Positions 17,153 through 25,939 of a stretch of 64,000 nt of DNA are shown one piece after another. The notes under the pieces are model-generated. The model was not told the DNA's origin and searched no databases. It saw only the letters and a list, made by a program, of their open reading frames with translations. The position numbers and the translations under genes are program-made. Source of the stretch: Clostridia bacterium (GTDB taxonomy: Bacteria; Bacillota; Clostridia; Oscillospirales; Acutalibacteraceae). How positions within the stretch are numbered: the stretch's first letter is position 1; the number at the start of each line of letters is the position of its first letter. Where the stretch lies: positions 1 to 64,000 of the forward strand of contig CAAEIG010000160.1 of assembly GCA_900755895.1 (NCBI GenBank). The letters run 5' to 3'.

Positions 17153-17848
17153 TCACTCCTGTCCGCTGATGGCGTCCACAAATCGCCGGGTGATGTCTCT
17201 GGGGCGTGTGATGGCAGTGCCTATCACCGCCGCATGTACAGGGACCTGGAATACCTGCTGGAGCTGGGCCCGCTCCCAAATACCTCCCTCGGCGATGATG
17301 GGCAGGGCGAGCTCCTGAGTCAAACGCTCAAGCAGGGGAATATCGGGAATCTGTACACCTCTGGTGTCCTCTGTATAGCCCCGCAGCGTGGTGGCAGCCA
17401 AGTCAAATCCCAGGCGCTGGGCATTCTCACATTCCTCAAAGGTGGCACAGTCCGCCATGAACAACTGGTCCGGATACTTTTCCCGCAAGGGCCGGAAAAA
17501 GGACTCCAAATCCATTCCACCCGGTCTGGTCCGGAAAGTGGCGTCCACGGCAATCACCTCCACCCCTTCTTGGATCAAAGCTTCCACCTCTTTCCAAGTG
17601 GGTGTGATGTAAACAGGACTGTCGGGATATTCGGCCTTGATAATGCCGATCACCGGAAGATCCACTTCTTGCCGGATGGCGTGAATATCCGAAACTCCAT
17701 TGGCCCGGATTCCTCCAGCGCCGCCCTCTTTTGCGGCCCGAGCCATAACCGCCATATACTGAGATCCAAAGAGTGGTTCCTCGGGCAATGCCTGACAGGA
17801 AACTACCAATTTGCGATACAGACGCTTTAGAATCTCTTCCTTCAACAC
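17153..17848 (-). CDS. nanE: N-acetylmannosamine-6-phosphate 2-epimerase
   Basis: 231 residues. Converts ManNAc-6-P to GlcNAc-6-P in sialic acid and ManNAc use. TIM-barrel motifs are GAGGIRANG, PVIGIIK, VDATFR, MADCATFEE, LAATTLRGYT and IIAEGGIW, all typical of NanE; the catalytic Lys is in GIIK. The GTG at 17848 is chosen since GGAGGG lies 6 bases upstream and the predicted transcript starts near 17881; the ATG at 17875 would be almost leaderless. No other nan genes are visible nearby, so ManNAc-6-P must come from elsewhere in the genome or from ManNAc uptake. Confidence 0.93.
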   Translation of the reverse strand: MLKEEILKRLYRKLVVSCQALPEEPLFGSQYMAVMARAAKEGGAGGIRANGVSDIHAIRQEVDLPVIGIIKAEYPDSPVYITPTWKEVEALIQEGVEVIAVDATFRTRPGGMDLESFFRPLREKYPDQLFMADCATFEECENAQRLGFDLAATTLRGYTEDTRGVQIPDIPLLERLTQELALPIIAEGGIWERAQLQQVFQVPVHAAVIGTAITRPRDITRRFVDAISGQE

Positions 17849-17887
17849 AGGTCTCCCTCCCCACAAATAATCCATTTTTCATGTCTA

Positions 17888-17916
17888 ATTATAGCCAAAT
17901 TGCCCGTCCGGGTCAA
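17888..17916 (-). promoter_or_regulatory. Promoter of the nanE-rpiR operon
   Basis: TTGACC (17916-17911), 17 bases, TATAAT (17893-17888) on the minus strand. Its -35 is 10 bases from the -35 of the divergent sfsA promoter, so one bound regulator could affect both. Confidence 0.75.
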
Positions 17917-17925
17917 GCGCGGTCC

Positions 17926-17954
17926 TTGCGAATCCACCGGGAAACTGGTATAAT
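17926..17954 (+). promoter_or_regulatory. Promoter of sfsA
   Basis: TTGCGA (17926-17931), 17 bases, TATAAT (17949-17954). The predicted start near 17961 makes the upstream GTG at 17967 nearly leaderless and supports the GTG at 17988. Confidence 0.7.
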
Positions 17955-17987
17955 ACTGTCATTTCTGTGAGGGAGGTACCCAGCCCA

Positions 17988-18668
17988 GTGGAATACGGAA
18001 TTGTGGAAAAAGGAATCTTTCTCAAGCGCCCCAACCGCTTTATCGCCCACGTGGAAACATCCCAGGGGGAGCAGATCTGCCACGTAAAGAACACCGGCCG
18101 CTGCAAGGAGTTGCTGATCCCTGGCACTACTGTCTATTTGGAGAAGTCCCCCAATCCCAACCGCAAAACCCAGTACGATTTGATCGCCGTAGAAAAGGGG
18201 AATCTGCTCATCAACATGGACAGCCAAGCTCCCAACCAGGTAGCGGAGGAATACCTTCCCCGTCTGCTGCCCGGACTGACCGCCTATCGCCGGGAACAGG
18301 TATGGGGAAACTCCCGGTTTGACTTTTACGCCGAGGCTGCCGGAGAGCGCTGGTTTCTGGAGGTCAAAGGTGTCACCCTGGAGGTGGATGGAGAGGCTCT
18401 TTTTCCGGATGCTCCTACCCAACGAGGCGTCAAGCATCTGCAGGAGCTGGTGCGCTGCCAAGCAGAGGGATATCGAGCCTGTGTCCTGTTTGTGGTACAG
18501 ATGGCAGGCATGCAGTACGTAGCTCCCAATCGAGCCACCCATCCGGAATTCGCCCAGGCCCTGGAAGAGGCCGCCGCCCATGGCGTTCGAGTGGAGGCGG
18601 TGAGTTGCCGGGTCACTCCCTCCACCTTGGAAGCCGATGCCCCTTTGGAAGTCCGGCTCCACGAATAG
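17988..18668 (+). CDS. sfsA: SfsA family sugar fermentation stimulation protein / nuclease-like
   Basis: 226 residues. The N-terminal OB-fold-like part (VEKGIFLKRPNRFIAHV, HVKNTGRCKELL) is followed by a PD-(D/E)xK-like core with RFDFYAE, FLEVKGVTLE and FPDAPTQRGVKHLQEL, all signature SfsA blocks. The family was named for maltose metabolism in Escherichia coli and binds DNA non-specifically; a nuclease activity is suspected from the fold. A GTG start at 17988 is chosen with GGGAGGT 11 bases upstream, in keeping with the promoter position. Confidence 0.9.
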   Translation: MEYGIVEKGIFLKRPNRFIAHVETSQGEQICHVKNTGRCKELLIPGTTVYLEKSPNPNRKTQYDLIAVEKGNLLINMDSQAPNQVAEEYLPRLLPGLTAYRREQVWGNSRFDFYAEAAGERWFLEVKGVTLEVDGEALFPDAPTQRGVKHLQELVRCQAEGYRACVLFVVQMAGMQYVAPNRATHPEFAQALEEAAAHGVRVEAVSCRVTPSTLEADAPLEVRLHE

Positions 18669-18679
18669 CAAAGAGAAAA

Positions 18680-18703
18680 GGCCGCTGGGATTTCCCAGCG
18701 GCC
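18680..18703. terminator. Bidirectional terminator between sfsA and the carboxypeptidase gene
   Basis: GGCCGCTGGGA/TCCCAGCGGCC stem of 11 bp with a 2-base tip, flanked by AAAA on the left (T run for the minus transcript). Confidence 0.8.
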
Positions 18704-18744
18704 CTTATTCTTGATGAAATTCAGCCTTCGCCATTCTCGGGCGG

Positions 18745-19764
18745 TTACCACGCCAGGTAATTGGATTCGTCAATGGTCCGGAAGATAGTCGCCACATCGT
18801 CATACCGGGCGGTATCCGAGGAGCACCCCAAAGCGCACACCAAAAACTCCTTGCCGTGCTGTTCGTAAAGAGCCACCAGGTTATAGCTCTCCTCCAGGGA
18901 ACCCGTCTTCACGCCCTTAACTTTGGCGTCATAGTAGGGAGAAGCTGTGCTTAAAAAGGCATTGGTGTTCTCCCAAGTTTGGGTTGTGCCATCTGGCAAG
19001 GTTGCCGTATAGGTGCTCTGGGAGACGATCTCTCGAAACCAAGGGTACTCTAACAGAGCAGCTGTCACCTGATACAAGTCCTCCGCCGTGGTGCGAGCTT
19101 GCAGATCAAAACCACTGGGGTCGTAGAGGGTGGTTCCGGTGTATCCTCGTTCTGCCAAATGGCTGGCCAATGCAGACATAAACGCATCCACTCGTTCCTG
19201 GCCCGGAGCACTCTGGGGGGAAACCAGCCCTCCGCAATAGTCTGCCACCGCATAGGCAGCGTCGTTGCCGGAAGGCACCAACATGGCAGCAAATAGGTCT
19301 TTTAAGTAGTAGTCCCTTCCTTGAATCCAAGCCATGGAAGAACCCTCTTTCACCAGCGCCAGAGGCTCCGGTGAGACGGTGACCACAGTGGACGGATCCG
19401 CCAATGTTACGGCGTACTCCACAACAAAGAGCTTGGCCAAACTGGCCGGAAGCATGGGCTCGGATTCCTGCTTCGAGGCAAACACAGTGCCGTCCGAGAG
19501 ATCCGCCAGCAGCAGTGCATCCCCTTGAAACGTGTCCTCCTGGAGCATGCCATAAACAGTGGACCGCAGCCAGTTTTTCTGTGACCGGAGATTTTCCGGC
19601 TGCATTGCCCAGGGCACTGCCACCGCCAGACAAACTGCCACCACAAGCAGAACAATTGTAATTTTTCTACCACGTGCCCTGGCGGCTCTGGCGTGCCTGC
19701 GCCTTTGAGAGGAGCTCCAAAGCTCCTGCTCCTGTCTCCGGTTTTGAGAAACACGACGAGCCAT
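18745..19764 (-). CDS. D-alanyl-D-alanine carboxypeptidase (peptidase S11, DacF-like)
   Basis: 339-residue penicillin-binding protein that trims the terminal D-Ala from peptidoglycan stem peptides. A basic cytoplasmic tail (residues 1-34, many Arg) and one membrane helix (about 35-51) anchor it with the catalytic domain outside. Active-site motifs in order: SLAK (108-111), SGN (165-167) and KTG (VKGVKTGSLEE, about residue 286). It lacks an obvious C-terminal beta domain, so it is shorter than DacA. It follows a zinc-ribbon gene by 4 bases. Confidence 0.9.
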   Translation of the reverse strand: MARRVSQNRRQEQELWSSSQRRRHARAARARGRKITIVLLVVAVCLAVAVPWAMQPENLRSQKNWLRSTVYGMLQEDTFQGDALLLADLSDGTVFASKQESEPMLPASLAKLFVVEYAVTLADPSTVVTVSPEPLALVKEGSSMAWIQGRDYYLKDLFAAMLVPSGNDAAYAVADYCGGLVSPQSAPGQERVDAFMSALASHLAERGYTGTTLYDPSGFDLQARTTAEDLYQVTAALLEYPWFREIVSQSTYTATLPDGTTQTWENTNAFLSTASPYYDAKVKGVKTGSLEESYNLVALYEQHGKEFLVCALGCSSDTARYDDVATIFRTIDESNYLAW

Positions 19765-19768
19765 ATAC

Positions 19769-20008
19769 TCAATTCCCTATGAGAAAATCCAGCACATTCA
19801 TGCCAGTGGAAGACTGTGCTTTATACAGCTCCGTATACCCACACTGGGCACAGCTGATGGTGATAAACCGTTTGTTCTGCACATCAAAGAACTTGGCAAA
19901 ATTGCCTCCTGTTGCTTGAAACTGATCGCTCTCATATTGCATGCATCCGCATTTTGGACAAACATATTGCCTGCTCTCCACAAAAACACTCCCTTTCTCT
20001 GTGGCCAT
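19769..20008 (-). CDS. Small zinc-ribbon protein (DUF2082-like)
   Basis: 79 residues with two knuckles, CPKCGC and CAQCGY, forming one zinc ribbon, and a hydrophobic C-terminal tail ending NVLDFLIGN. It looks like a nucleic-acid-binding or cofactor-carrier zinc protein; the function is unknown. The ATG at 20008 has AAGGTCA upstream; a GTG at 19981 has a better placed AAGGGAG, so a 70-residue form is possible. Probably co-transcribed with the carboxypeptidase gene. Confidence 0.7.
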   Translation of the reverse strand: MATEKGSVFVESRQYVCPKCGCMQYESDQFQATGGNFAKFFDVQNKRFITISCAQCGYTELYKAQSSTGMNVLDFLIGN

Positions 20009-20181
20009 AGGATACGCTGACCTTATGACAGTTAAGCCGGGATTTTCCTTACAGCTTTCTTAAAACAAGCAGGTTTTACGTCAAAATAAACAGGAAAAAT
20101 AAATATTTTTATATGATACCATAAATGCGAAACGATATCAATATAAGTTTCAAATTTTTATAGAAATACAGAGAGTTTTTA

Positions 20182-20210
20182 TTGACTTTTTTATTTTTTT
20201 CACCTATGAT
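20182..20210 (+). promoter_or_regulatory. Promoter of the BlaI-like gene
   Basis: TTGACT (20182-20187), 17 bases, TATGAT (20205-20210). The leader of about 50 bases contains the repeated element TAGAGTTAGAG. Confidence 0.7.
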
Positions 20211-20265
20211 TAGAGTTAGAGACGGGTACGCGACCGAGGGAATTTTGGCGCATGGGAGGCGTAAC

Positions 20266-20661
20266 ATGAACAATCAGTATTTCAGACTCACCAAGAGCGA
20301 GCACGAGATCATGGACCTCCTGTGGAGAGAAGCCCGGCCCCTCTCCCGTTCGGAGATCATTGATCTCACCCCGGAACGTTCCTGGAAACCGGCTTCTATT
20401 CACATTCTACTCAACTCCATGCTGGAGAAGGGAGCCATTGGCGTTGCCGGGTTCGTCCAGAGCACCAAGAACTACGCACGTACCTTTACCCCCACCTTGA
20501 CTGCCGATGAATACGCCGTACTGCAGTTTAAACACAGCTCCGCGTTCAACGAACAGTCTGTTATCCACCTTGTCTCCGCGCTGGTAGAGGACATCCAGGA
20601 CCAGGATACTTTGGACCAGCTGATTCAGATCTTGGAAAAGCGGAAACTGCAGCTGGGCTGA
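20266..20661 (+). CDS. BlaI/MecI/CopY family transcriptional repressor
   Basis: 131 residues. Winged helix (about residues 1-75) with LTKSEHEIMDLLWRE at the start, the classic BlaI/MecI opening, and SIHILLNSMLEKGAI as recognition region. The C-terminal helices would form the dimer. GGGAGGC lies 6 bases before the ATG at 20266. No BlaR1/MecR1-type membrane protease and no beta-lactamase or copper gene adjoin it, so its signal and target are unknown. Penicillin_repressor homologues in Clostridia also act on other envelope genes; the neighbouring D,D-carboxypeptidase is a possible target by position only. Confidence 0.88.
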   Translation: MNNQYFRLTKSEHEIMDLLWREARPLSRSEIIDLTPERSWKPASIHILLNSMLEKGAIGVAGFVQSTKNYARTFTPTLTADEYAVLQFKHSSAFNEQSVIHLVSALVEDIQDQDTLDQLIQILEKRKLQLG

Positions 20662-20679
20662 CGTCTCTCCCAAATGCAA

Positions 20680-20713
20680 AACCCCCGCAAGGATTCATTC
20701 CTTAGCGGGGGTT
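20680..20713. terminator. Bidirectional terminator between the BlaI-like gene and pfkA
   Basis: AACCCCCGC-AGG and CCT-GCGGGGGTT arms (20680-20692, 20700-20713), followed by T-rich sequence on the plus side and by T runs on the minus side. Confidence 0.85.
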
Positions 20714-20747
20714 CTCTTTTGCAAATAAATCTGTATTTTCTTACCTG

Positions 20748-21716
20748 TTAGATGGACAGCACCGCAGACACGCGATAGAGTCTCTCATCAAAGGTACGGG
20801 GCATTTCCAGAGCTTCAGTGATGTCGTAATCCACGATGTTCTCGCCCTTCATAGCCACCACACGGTTGCCAATGCCCTGGTTCAGCAGATCCACAGCATG
20901 ATATCCCATACGGCTAGCCACAACACGGTCACGCAGAGTGGGAGAGCCACCACGCTGCACATGGCCCAGAATGGTGGCACGGCTCTCGATGCCGGTCTCC
21001 TTCTGGATGCGCTCGGTGATCTCCTGGGTGTGGCCCACGCCCTCTGCCACCACGATGATGTAATGACGCTTGCCGGTCTTCTGAGCCATGCGGATACGCC
21101 CGATGACGTCCTTCTCAAAGTCAAAGGGAACCTCAGGCACCAGAGTAGCAATGGCGCCAGCTGCCACGCCCACATTCAAAGCGATATCACCACAGCGACG
21201 GCCCATAACCTCCACCACGCTGCAACGATCGTGGGACTCGGTGGTGTCGCGAATGCGGTCGATCATCTCCATAGCGGTGTTCAATGCCGTGTCGTAACCG
21301 ATGGTGTAATCGGTGCAGGCAATATCATTGTCAATGGTGCCGGGTACGCCGATGGTCAAAATGCCCTCGCCGGTCAGATCCCGAGCTCCCCGGAAGGAAC
21401 CGTCGCCGCCGATAACCACCAAACCCTCAATATCCAGTTTACGGCACATGTCAGCAGCCTTTTTCACACCCTCGGGAGTGTTGAACTCGGGGCTGCGAGC
21501 AGTGAACAGAGCAGTGCCGCCGTGCTGCATAATATCGGACACGCTGCGCATGTTCATCTCCTCAAGGTCGCCGCCCAGCAGACCGTTATAACCGCGCTTG
21601 ACGCCATAGACCTTCATACCGAAGTTGATACCCGTGCGGACAACAGCGCGCACAGCCGCGTTCATGCCCGGGGCGTCGCCGCCGCTGGTCAATACTGCAA
21701 TATTTTTCGCACCCAT
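20748..21716 (-). CDS. pfkA: ATP-dependent 6-phosphofructokinase
   Basis: 322 residues, the normal size of bacterial PfkA. Phosphorylates fructose-6-phosphate at the committed step of glycolysis. Motifs: LTSGGDAPGMNAAVR at the N-terminus (ATP site), GGDGSF (about 103-108), GVPGTIDNDI with the catalytic Asp (about 123-132), and the effector-site residues in the EVMGRRCGDIAL block. GGAGGAA lies 8 bases before the ATG at 21716; the upstream in-frame ATG at 21734 overlaps that signal. Downstream of dnaE, an arrangement common in Clostridia, with its own promoter. Confidence 0.96.
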   Translation of the reverse strand: MGAKNIAVLTSGGDAPGMNAAVRAVVRTGINFGMKVYGVKRGYNGLLGGDLEEMNMRSVSDIMQHGGTALFTARSPEFNTPEGVKKAADMCRKLDIEGLVVIGGDGSFRGARDLTGEGILTIGVPGTIDNDIACTDYTIGYDTALNTAMEMIDRIRDTTESHDRCSVVEVMGRRCGDIALNVGVAAGAIATLVPEVPFDFEKDVIGRIRMAQKTGKRHYIIVVAEGVGHTQEITERIQKETGIESRATILGHVQRGGSPTLRDRVVASRMGYHAVDLLNQGIGNRVVAMKGENIVDYDITEALEMPRTFDERLYRVSAVLSI

Positions 21717-21781
21717 TGCTAATTCCTCCAACATATTAAAAATGGGGACATATCTATCCCTCCGATAGCTGTCTCAGTATT

Positions 21782-21809
21782 ATTATACCAAAGGATGGGG
21801 ATTTATCAA
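21782..21809 (-). promoter_or_regulatory. Promoter of pfkA
   Basis: TTGATA (21809-21804), 16 bases, TATAAT (21787-21782), with a TGG extension before the -10. Confidence 0.7.
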
Positions 21810-21846
21810 GGGCCTGCGGCAAGTTTTTACACAATCCCCCAGCTTT

Positions 21847-24800
21847 TCAGCCCTTGGGTCCGTAATAGACCACATTCCCCTCACCCAACAGCTTTTCCAG
21901 TGCCTGGATCAACGGGCGGTTGATCTCCACCCGATTTTTAGGGGCCGCCCGCAGCACCTTTCCGGTGTCATCAAACTTCAGGTACAGGTCGGTGACGCCT
22001 CCCTCAAACACTGCAGCATACTTCATGGCTTTATCATAGCGGGGGTCCTCCTGGGAGGGGAAGCGCAAGTAAAGTCCTGGACGCACATGCTTTTGAGGTT
22101 GTGCCCCGTTTTTGGGAAGCTCCTGAGGTCGGGACACCTCATTGCAAATCAGCTCGGGCTCCTTATTCTCCACAAAATTCAGCTTTCCGGTGACTTCAAT
22201 GACGGTGCCATCGGCCAACAGGCCGCCGTACTGCTCCAGCGCCTTGGAGAAAAACACCACATTCAGAGAGGCGTACATGTCCTCCAAAATCACCACAGCC
22301 ATGGGAACATTTTGCCGGGTAGTCCTCCTCCGGACGCCAGAAACCATGCCCAACACCCGGACCCATTGCCCGTCCTGATAGCTGCCCTCCTCTTCCCCGC
22401 TTTGGAGAATTTGATCCATGCGGGCGTACTGACCATCCTGGTACAGCGCAGCATAGGCGGACATGGGATGTCCCGACAGGTACATTCCTGTGACCTCCTT
22501 CTCCATGGTCAGCTTGTCTGCCTGGGAAAAATCCTCAGCTCGCTCCAAAACCGGCTCTCCGCTCTGGGCTGCGTCTGGGGCGTCAAAAAAGCCCAGCTGT
22601 CCTTCAATATTTCGGCGTTTGTCCGCCTCCAAGGAATCCATCACCGTGTCCAGATTCAACAGCATCTCCCGGCGGTTATTCCCCAAGCCGTCCAAGGCAC
22701 CGCACTTCACCAGGCTTTCAATCGCCCGGCGATTCAGCTCCTTGCTGGCCATACGCTTACAGAAATTGTAAAATGAGGTGAATTCTCCCTCAACACGGCG
22801 CTCCTCCACCATCCGGGCAATGACGCCGCGGCCCAAATTCTTCACCGCCAGCAGCCCAAAGCGAATGTTTTTGCCAGCCACAGTAAACCCCGCACCGCTA
22901 GAATTGACATGGGGCGGCAGAACCTGGATTCCCAGCCGAGAACACTCCTCAGAGTACTCTGCCACCTTCGCAGCCTCTCCCAGCACGCTGGAAAGCAGCG
23001 CCGCCAGATATTCCCGAGGATAATGGCACTTCAGATAGGCGGTCTCATAGGCCAACACCGCATAGCCCGCCGCGTGGGATTTGTTAAACGCGTACTCGGC
23101 GAATTTCTCGATTTCCACAAACAGTTCCTGGGCGATCACCAGATCCACCCCACGGCGCTGACAGCCATCCACCAGCACCGTGCCATCCGGAGCGGTCTCC
23201 CCGTGGAGGAACACCTCCCGCTCCTCCTCCAACACATCCTGCTTCTTTTTCGCCATAGCCCGGCGCACAATATCGGCTCTCCCCAGGGAGTAGCCAGCCA
23301 AATCTCGGAAAATCTGCATCACCTGCTCCTGATAGATGATGCAGCCACCTGTGGACTCCAAAATGGGCTTGAGCAGCGGATGACGGTACCGTACCGACTG
23401 GGGATCCCGACGGCTTTCCACATACTGAGTGATAAACTGCATGGGCCCGGGACGGTACAGAGAGATCACCGTCATCAAGTCCTCAAAGCAGGCTGGCTGG
23501 GACTGGATCAGCAGCCGCTTCATCCCCCCGGATTCCAGCTGGAACACACCTTCGGAATTTCCCTCCCCCAGCATGGCAAACACCTCCGGGTCGTCCTGGG
23601 GGATCGTCTCCATGGAGAACTCCGGCTGGGACTGGCGCACCATCTTCTCTGCACGGGCGATCACAGACAGGTTGCGCAGACCCAAAAAATCCATCTTCAG
23701 CAGACCAAGTTCCTCAACGAACATCCAGGCATACTGAGTGACGATGGCTTCATCGTTTTTGGCTAAAGGCACATAGTCCATCACCGGCTTATCCGTGATG
23801 ACCACCCCCGCTGCATGAGTGGAGGCGTGGCGGGGCATGCCCTCCACCTTACGGGCCATGTCAAACAGCTCCTGAAGCTGAGGATCCGCTGCCACCTTCT
23901 CCCGCAGCTCCTTGGACTGCTTTAGCGCAATGTCCAAAGTCATCTTCTGGGAAAAGGGGACCTGCTTTGCCGCCAAATCCACCTTGCTGTAGGGAATATT
24001 CAGCGCCCGGCCCACGTCCCGCAGAGCTCCCCGGGCCGCCATGGTGCCGAAAGTGACGATCTGAGCTACGTGGTCGGCTCCATACTTGTCCACCACATAG
24101 TCGATCATCTCATCACGGCGCTCGTCACTGAAGTCAATGTCAAAGTCCGGCATGCTCACTCGCTCCGGATTCAAAAATCGCTCAAACAGAAGGCCGTAGG
24201 CAACCGGGTCCACGTTGGTGATGCCCATACAATAGGCCGCCAAGCTCCCCACGCCGGAACCACGTCCAGGCCCCACAGGGATTCCCACACTCTTGGCATA
24301 GCGGATAAAATCCCACACGATCAGGTAGTAGTTCACGTACCCCATCTGAGCGATGACGCCGATTTCATATTCCAGCCTATCCCAATACTCCTGAGAAGGA
24401 TTCCCCCCACAGCGGTGCAGCAGTCCTTCCTCGCAGAGGCGGCGGAAGAAGTCCTGGTTCTCACTGCCGTCCGGCGTGGTGAAAGCCGGGAGCTTTGTCT
24501 TGCCGAATTCCAGCTCCACATGACAGCGCCGGGCAATTTCCGCTGTATTCTCCACAGCCTCCGGCACATCGGCAAACAGAGCCCGCATCTCTTCTTCGCT
24601 CTTGAAGTAAAACTCCTCCGAGCCAAACTCCAGGCCTCCGGGTTCATCCACATTGCTGCCGGTCTGGATACACAACAGCACCCGATGCATCTTGCTGTCC
24701 TCGGGGGCGATATAGTGACAGTCATTGGTGCACACCAGAGGAATCCCCGTCTCCCGGGACAGGCGGATCAGCTGGGGATTGATCCGCTTTTGATCCGGCA

Positions 24801-25335
24801 AACCGTGGTCCTGCAATTCCAAAAAGAAATTGCCGTGGCCAAAAATCCCCTCGTACTCCAACGCAGCATTTTTGGCGCCCTCATAGTCCCCGCGAACCAG
24901 TGCCCGTGGGATCTCCCCCGCCAAGCACGCAGACAGCGCGATCAATCCCTGGTGATGCTCTCGCAGCAAATCCAGATCCACACGGGGCTTGTTGTAAAAG
25001 CCCTCCACCCAGGCCTTGGACACCAAAGCGATCAAGTTCCGATAGCCAGTCTCATTCTCGCAGAGCAGCACCAGGTGGCGGCTTTCAGCGTCCAGCTCGT
25101 GAACCCTGTCAAACCGGGTGCGGCGGGCCACATACACCTCGCAGCCAAGAATGGGCTGGATTCCTCGCTGCAAGGCGGCCTTATAAAAATCGACCACGCC
25201 GTACATACAGCCGTGGTCGGTGATGGCCACCGCAGTCTGCCCCATGGCTTTGGCGGTGTCCAAAAGCCTTTCGATCCGGCAAGCGCCGTCCAAAAGGCTG
25301 TATTCCGTGTGTACATGAAGATGGGCAAAGGCCAT
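21847..25335 (-). CDS. dnaE: DNA polymerase III subunit alpha
   Basis: 1162 residues, the replicative polymerase of the DnaE1 type (no inserted 3'-5' exonuclease, so not PolC). N-terminal PHP domain with HVHTEYSLLDGA and ITDHGCMYG (residues about 7-50). The palm carries PDFDIDFSDERRDEMIDYV (about 393-411), which holds the two catalytic Asp; fingers with HAAGVVITD and QEQVMQIFRDLAGY. The tail has an OB fold (about 990-1070: VLGMVSGVRRRTT) and a tau-binding end. GGAAAGGAGC precedes the ATG. The gene lies between whiA and pfkA. Confidence 0.97.
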   Translation of the reverse strand: MAFAHLHVHTEYSLLDGACRIERLLDTAKAMGQTAVAITDHGCMYGVVDFYKAALQRGIQPILGCEVYVARRTRFDRVHELDAESRHLVLLCENETGYRNLIALVSKAWVEGFYNKPRVDLDLLREHHQGLIALSACLAGEIPRALVRGDYEGAKNAALEYEGIFGHGNFFLELQDHGLPDQKRINPQLIRLSRETGIPLVCTNDCHYIAPEDSKMHRVLLCIQTGSNVDEPGGLEFGSEEFYFKSEEEMRALFADVPEAVENTAEIARRCHVELEFGKTKLPAFTTPDGSENQDFFRRLCEEGLLHRCGGNPSQEYWDRLEYEIGVIAQMGYVNYYLIVWDFIRYAKSVGIPVGPGRGSGVGSLAAYCMGITNVDPVAYGLLFERFLNPERVSMPDFDIDFSDERRDEMIDYVVDKYGADHVAQIVTFGTMAARGALRDVGRALNIPYSKVDLAAKQVPFSQKMTLDIALKQSKELREKVAADPQLQELFDMARKVEGMPRHASTHAAGVVITDKPVMDYVPLAKNDEAIVTQYAWMFVEELGLLKMDFLGLRNLSVIARAEKMVRQSQPEFSMETIPQDDPEVFAMLGEGNSEGVFQLESGGMKRLLIQSQPACFEDLMTVISLYRPGPMQFITQYVESRRDPQSVRYRHPLLKPILESTGGCIIYQEQVMQIFRDLAGYSLGRADIVRRAMAKKKQDVLEEEREVFLHGETAPDGTVLVDGCQRRGVDLVIAQELFVEIEKFAEYAFNKSHAAGYAVLAYETAYLKCHYPREYLAALLSSVLGEAAKVAEYSEECSRLGIQVLPPHVNSSGAGFTVAGKNIRFGLLAVKNLGRGVIARMVEERRVEGEFTSFYNFCKRMASKELNRRAIESLVKCGALDGLGNNRREMLLNLDTVMDSLEADKRRNIEGQLGFFDAPDAAQSGEPVLERAEDFSQADKLTMEKEVTGMYLSGHPMSAYAALYQDGQYARMDQILQSGEEEGSYQDGQWVRVLGMVSGVRRRTTRQNVPMAVVILEDMYASLNVVFFSKALEQYGGLLADGTVIEVTGKLNFVENKEPELICNEVSRPQELPKNGAQPQKHVRPGLYLRFPSQEDPRYDKAMKYAAVFEGGVTDLYLKFDDTGKVLRAAPKNRVEINRPLIQALEKLLGEGNVVYYGPKG

Positions 25336-25354
25336 ATTCCCGCTCCTTTCCCGG

Positions 25355-25909
25355 TCATTCCCCGGACTGGTGAGAGTCCAGGTATTCCTGTGTCACTTCA
25401 ATCCAAAAATAGTACTCCATGCCGATATTCTGCCGGCCCGTGCCCCAATAGCACTCCTCACAGACAAGATAGGTTCCCGGCTCCTGCGGGCACTGAAAAG
25501 CATCCGCAGTCTCGGTGTAGACAAGGCCCTGTTCATCGTAGATGGTGAAGGCAAAGTCCCCGTTGTCCGAGCCGCCCTCAAACAGGATGGTGGTGGAATG
25601 ATCGAACTCCACCGTGGGAGCATCATCCCCCACCTCTCCGGGAACCAGCCGCCGGCCCTCCTGACGCTTGCCGTCCTCAGTGACATAGATCTGATTCTCC
25701 AGGGGAGCAACCTCCACTCCGCCGCTGCGCAGCGTGACGGTTCCCACCTCCGGCGGACCGCTGCCAATACGCCCCACCAATAGGTACATAATCAGCAGGA
25801 TGCCTCCCACAATCAGCACTGCTCCACCGTAGACGGCCAGCTTCATGCGCCAATCGCCCTCCACCTTCATGCCGTCCACCCGTTTTTTTACCGTATCCTT
25901 CAGCGCCAA
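25355..25909 (-). CDS. Hypothetical single-pass membrane protein
   Basis: 184 residues starting at TTG (25909) with AAAGGGGG upstream. A basic N-terminus is followed by one membrane helix (about residues 24-46: LAVYGGAVLIVGGILLIMYL) and a beta-rich outer domain with several acidic residues and a CPQEPGTYLVCEECYWG segment holding three Cys. I do not recognise the family. It lies between whiA and dnaE, 19 bases before dnaE, so it is probably co-transcribed with them. The domain looks like an extracytoplasmic beta-sandwich rather than an enzyme. Confidence 0.75.
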   Translation of the reverse strand: MALKDTVKKRVDGMKVEGDWRMKLAVYGGAVLIVGGILLIMYLLVGRIGSGPPEVGTVTLRSGGVEVAPLENQIYVTEDGKRQEGRRLVPGEVGDDAPTVEFDHSTTILFEGGSDNGDFAFTIYDEQGLVYTETADAFQCPQEPGTYLVCEECYWGTGRQNIGMEYYFWIEVTQEYLDSHQSGE

Positions 25910-25939
25910 CAGGACGCCCCCTTTCTCTCGTACGCACTT

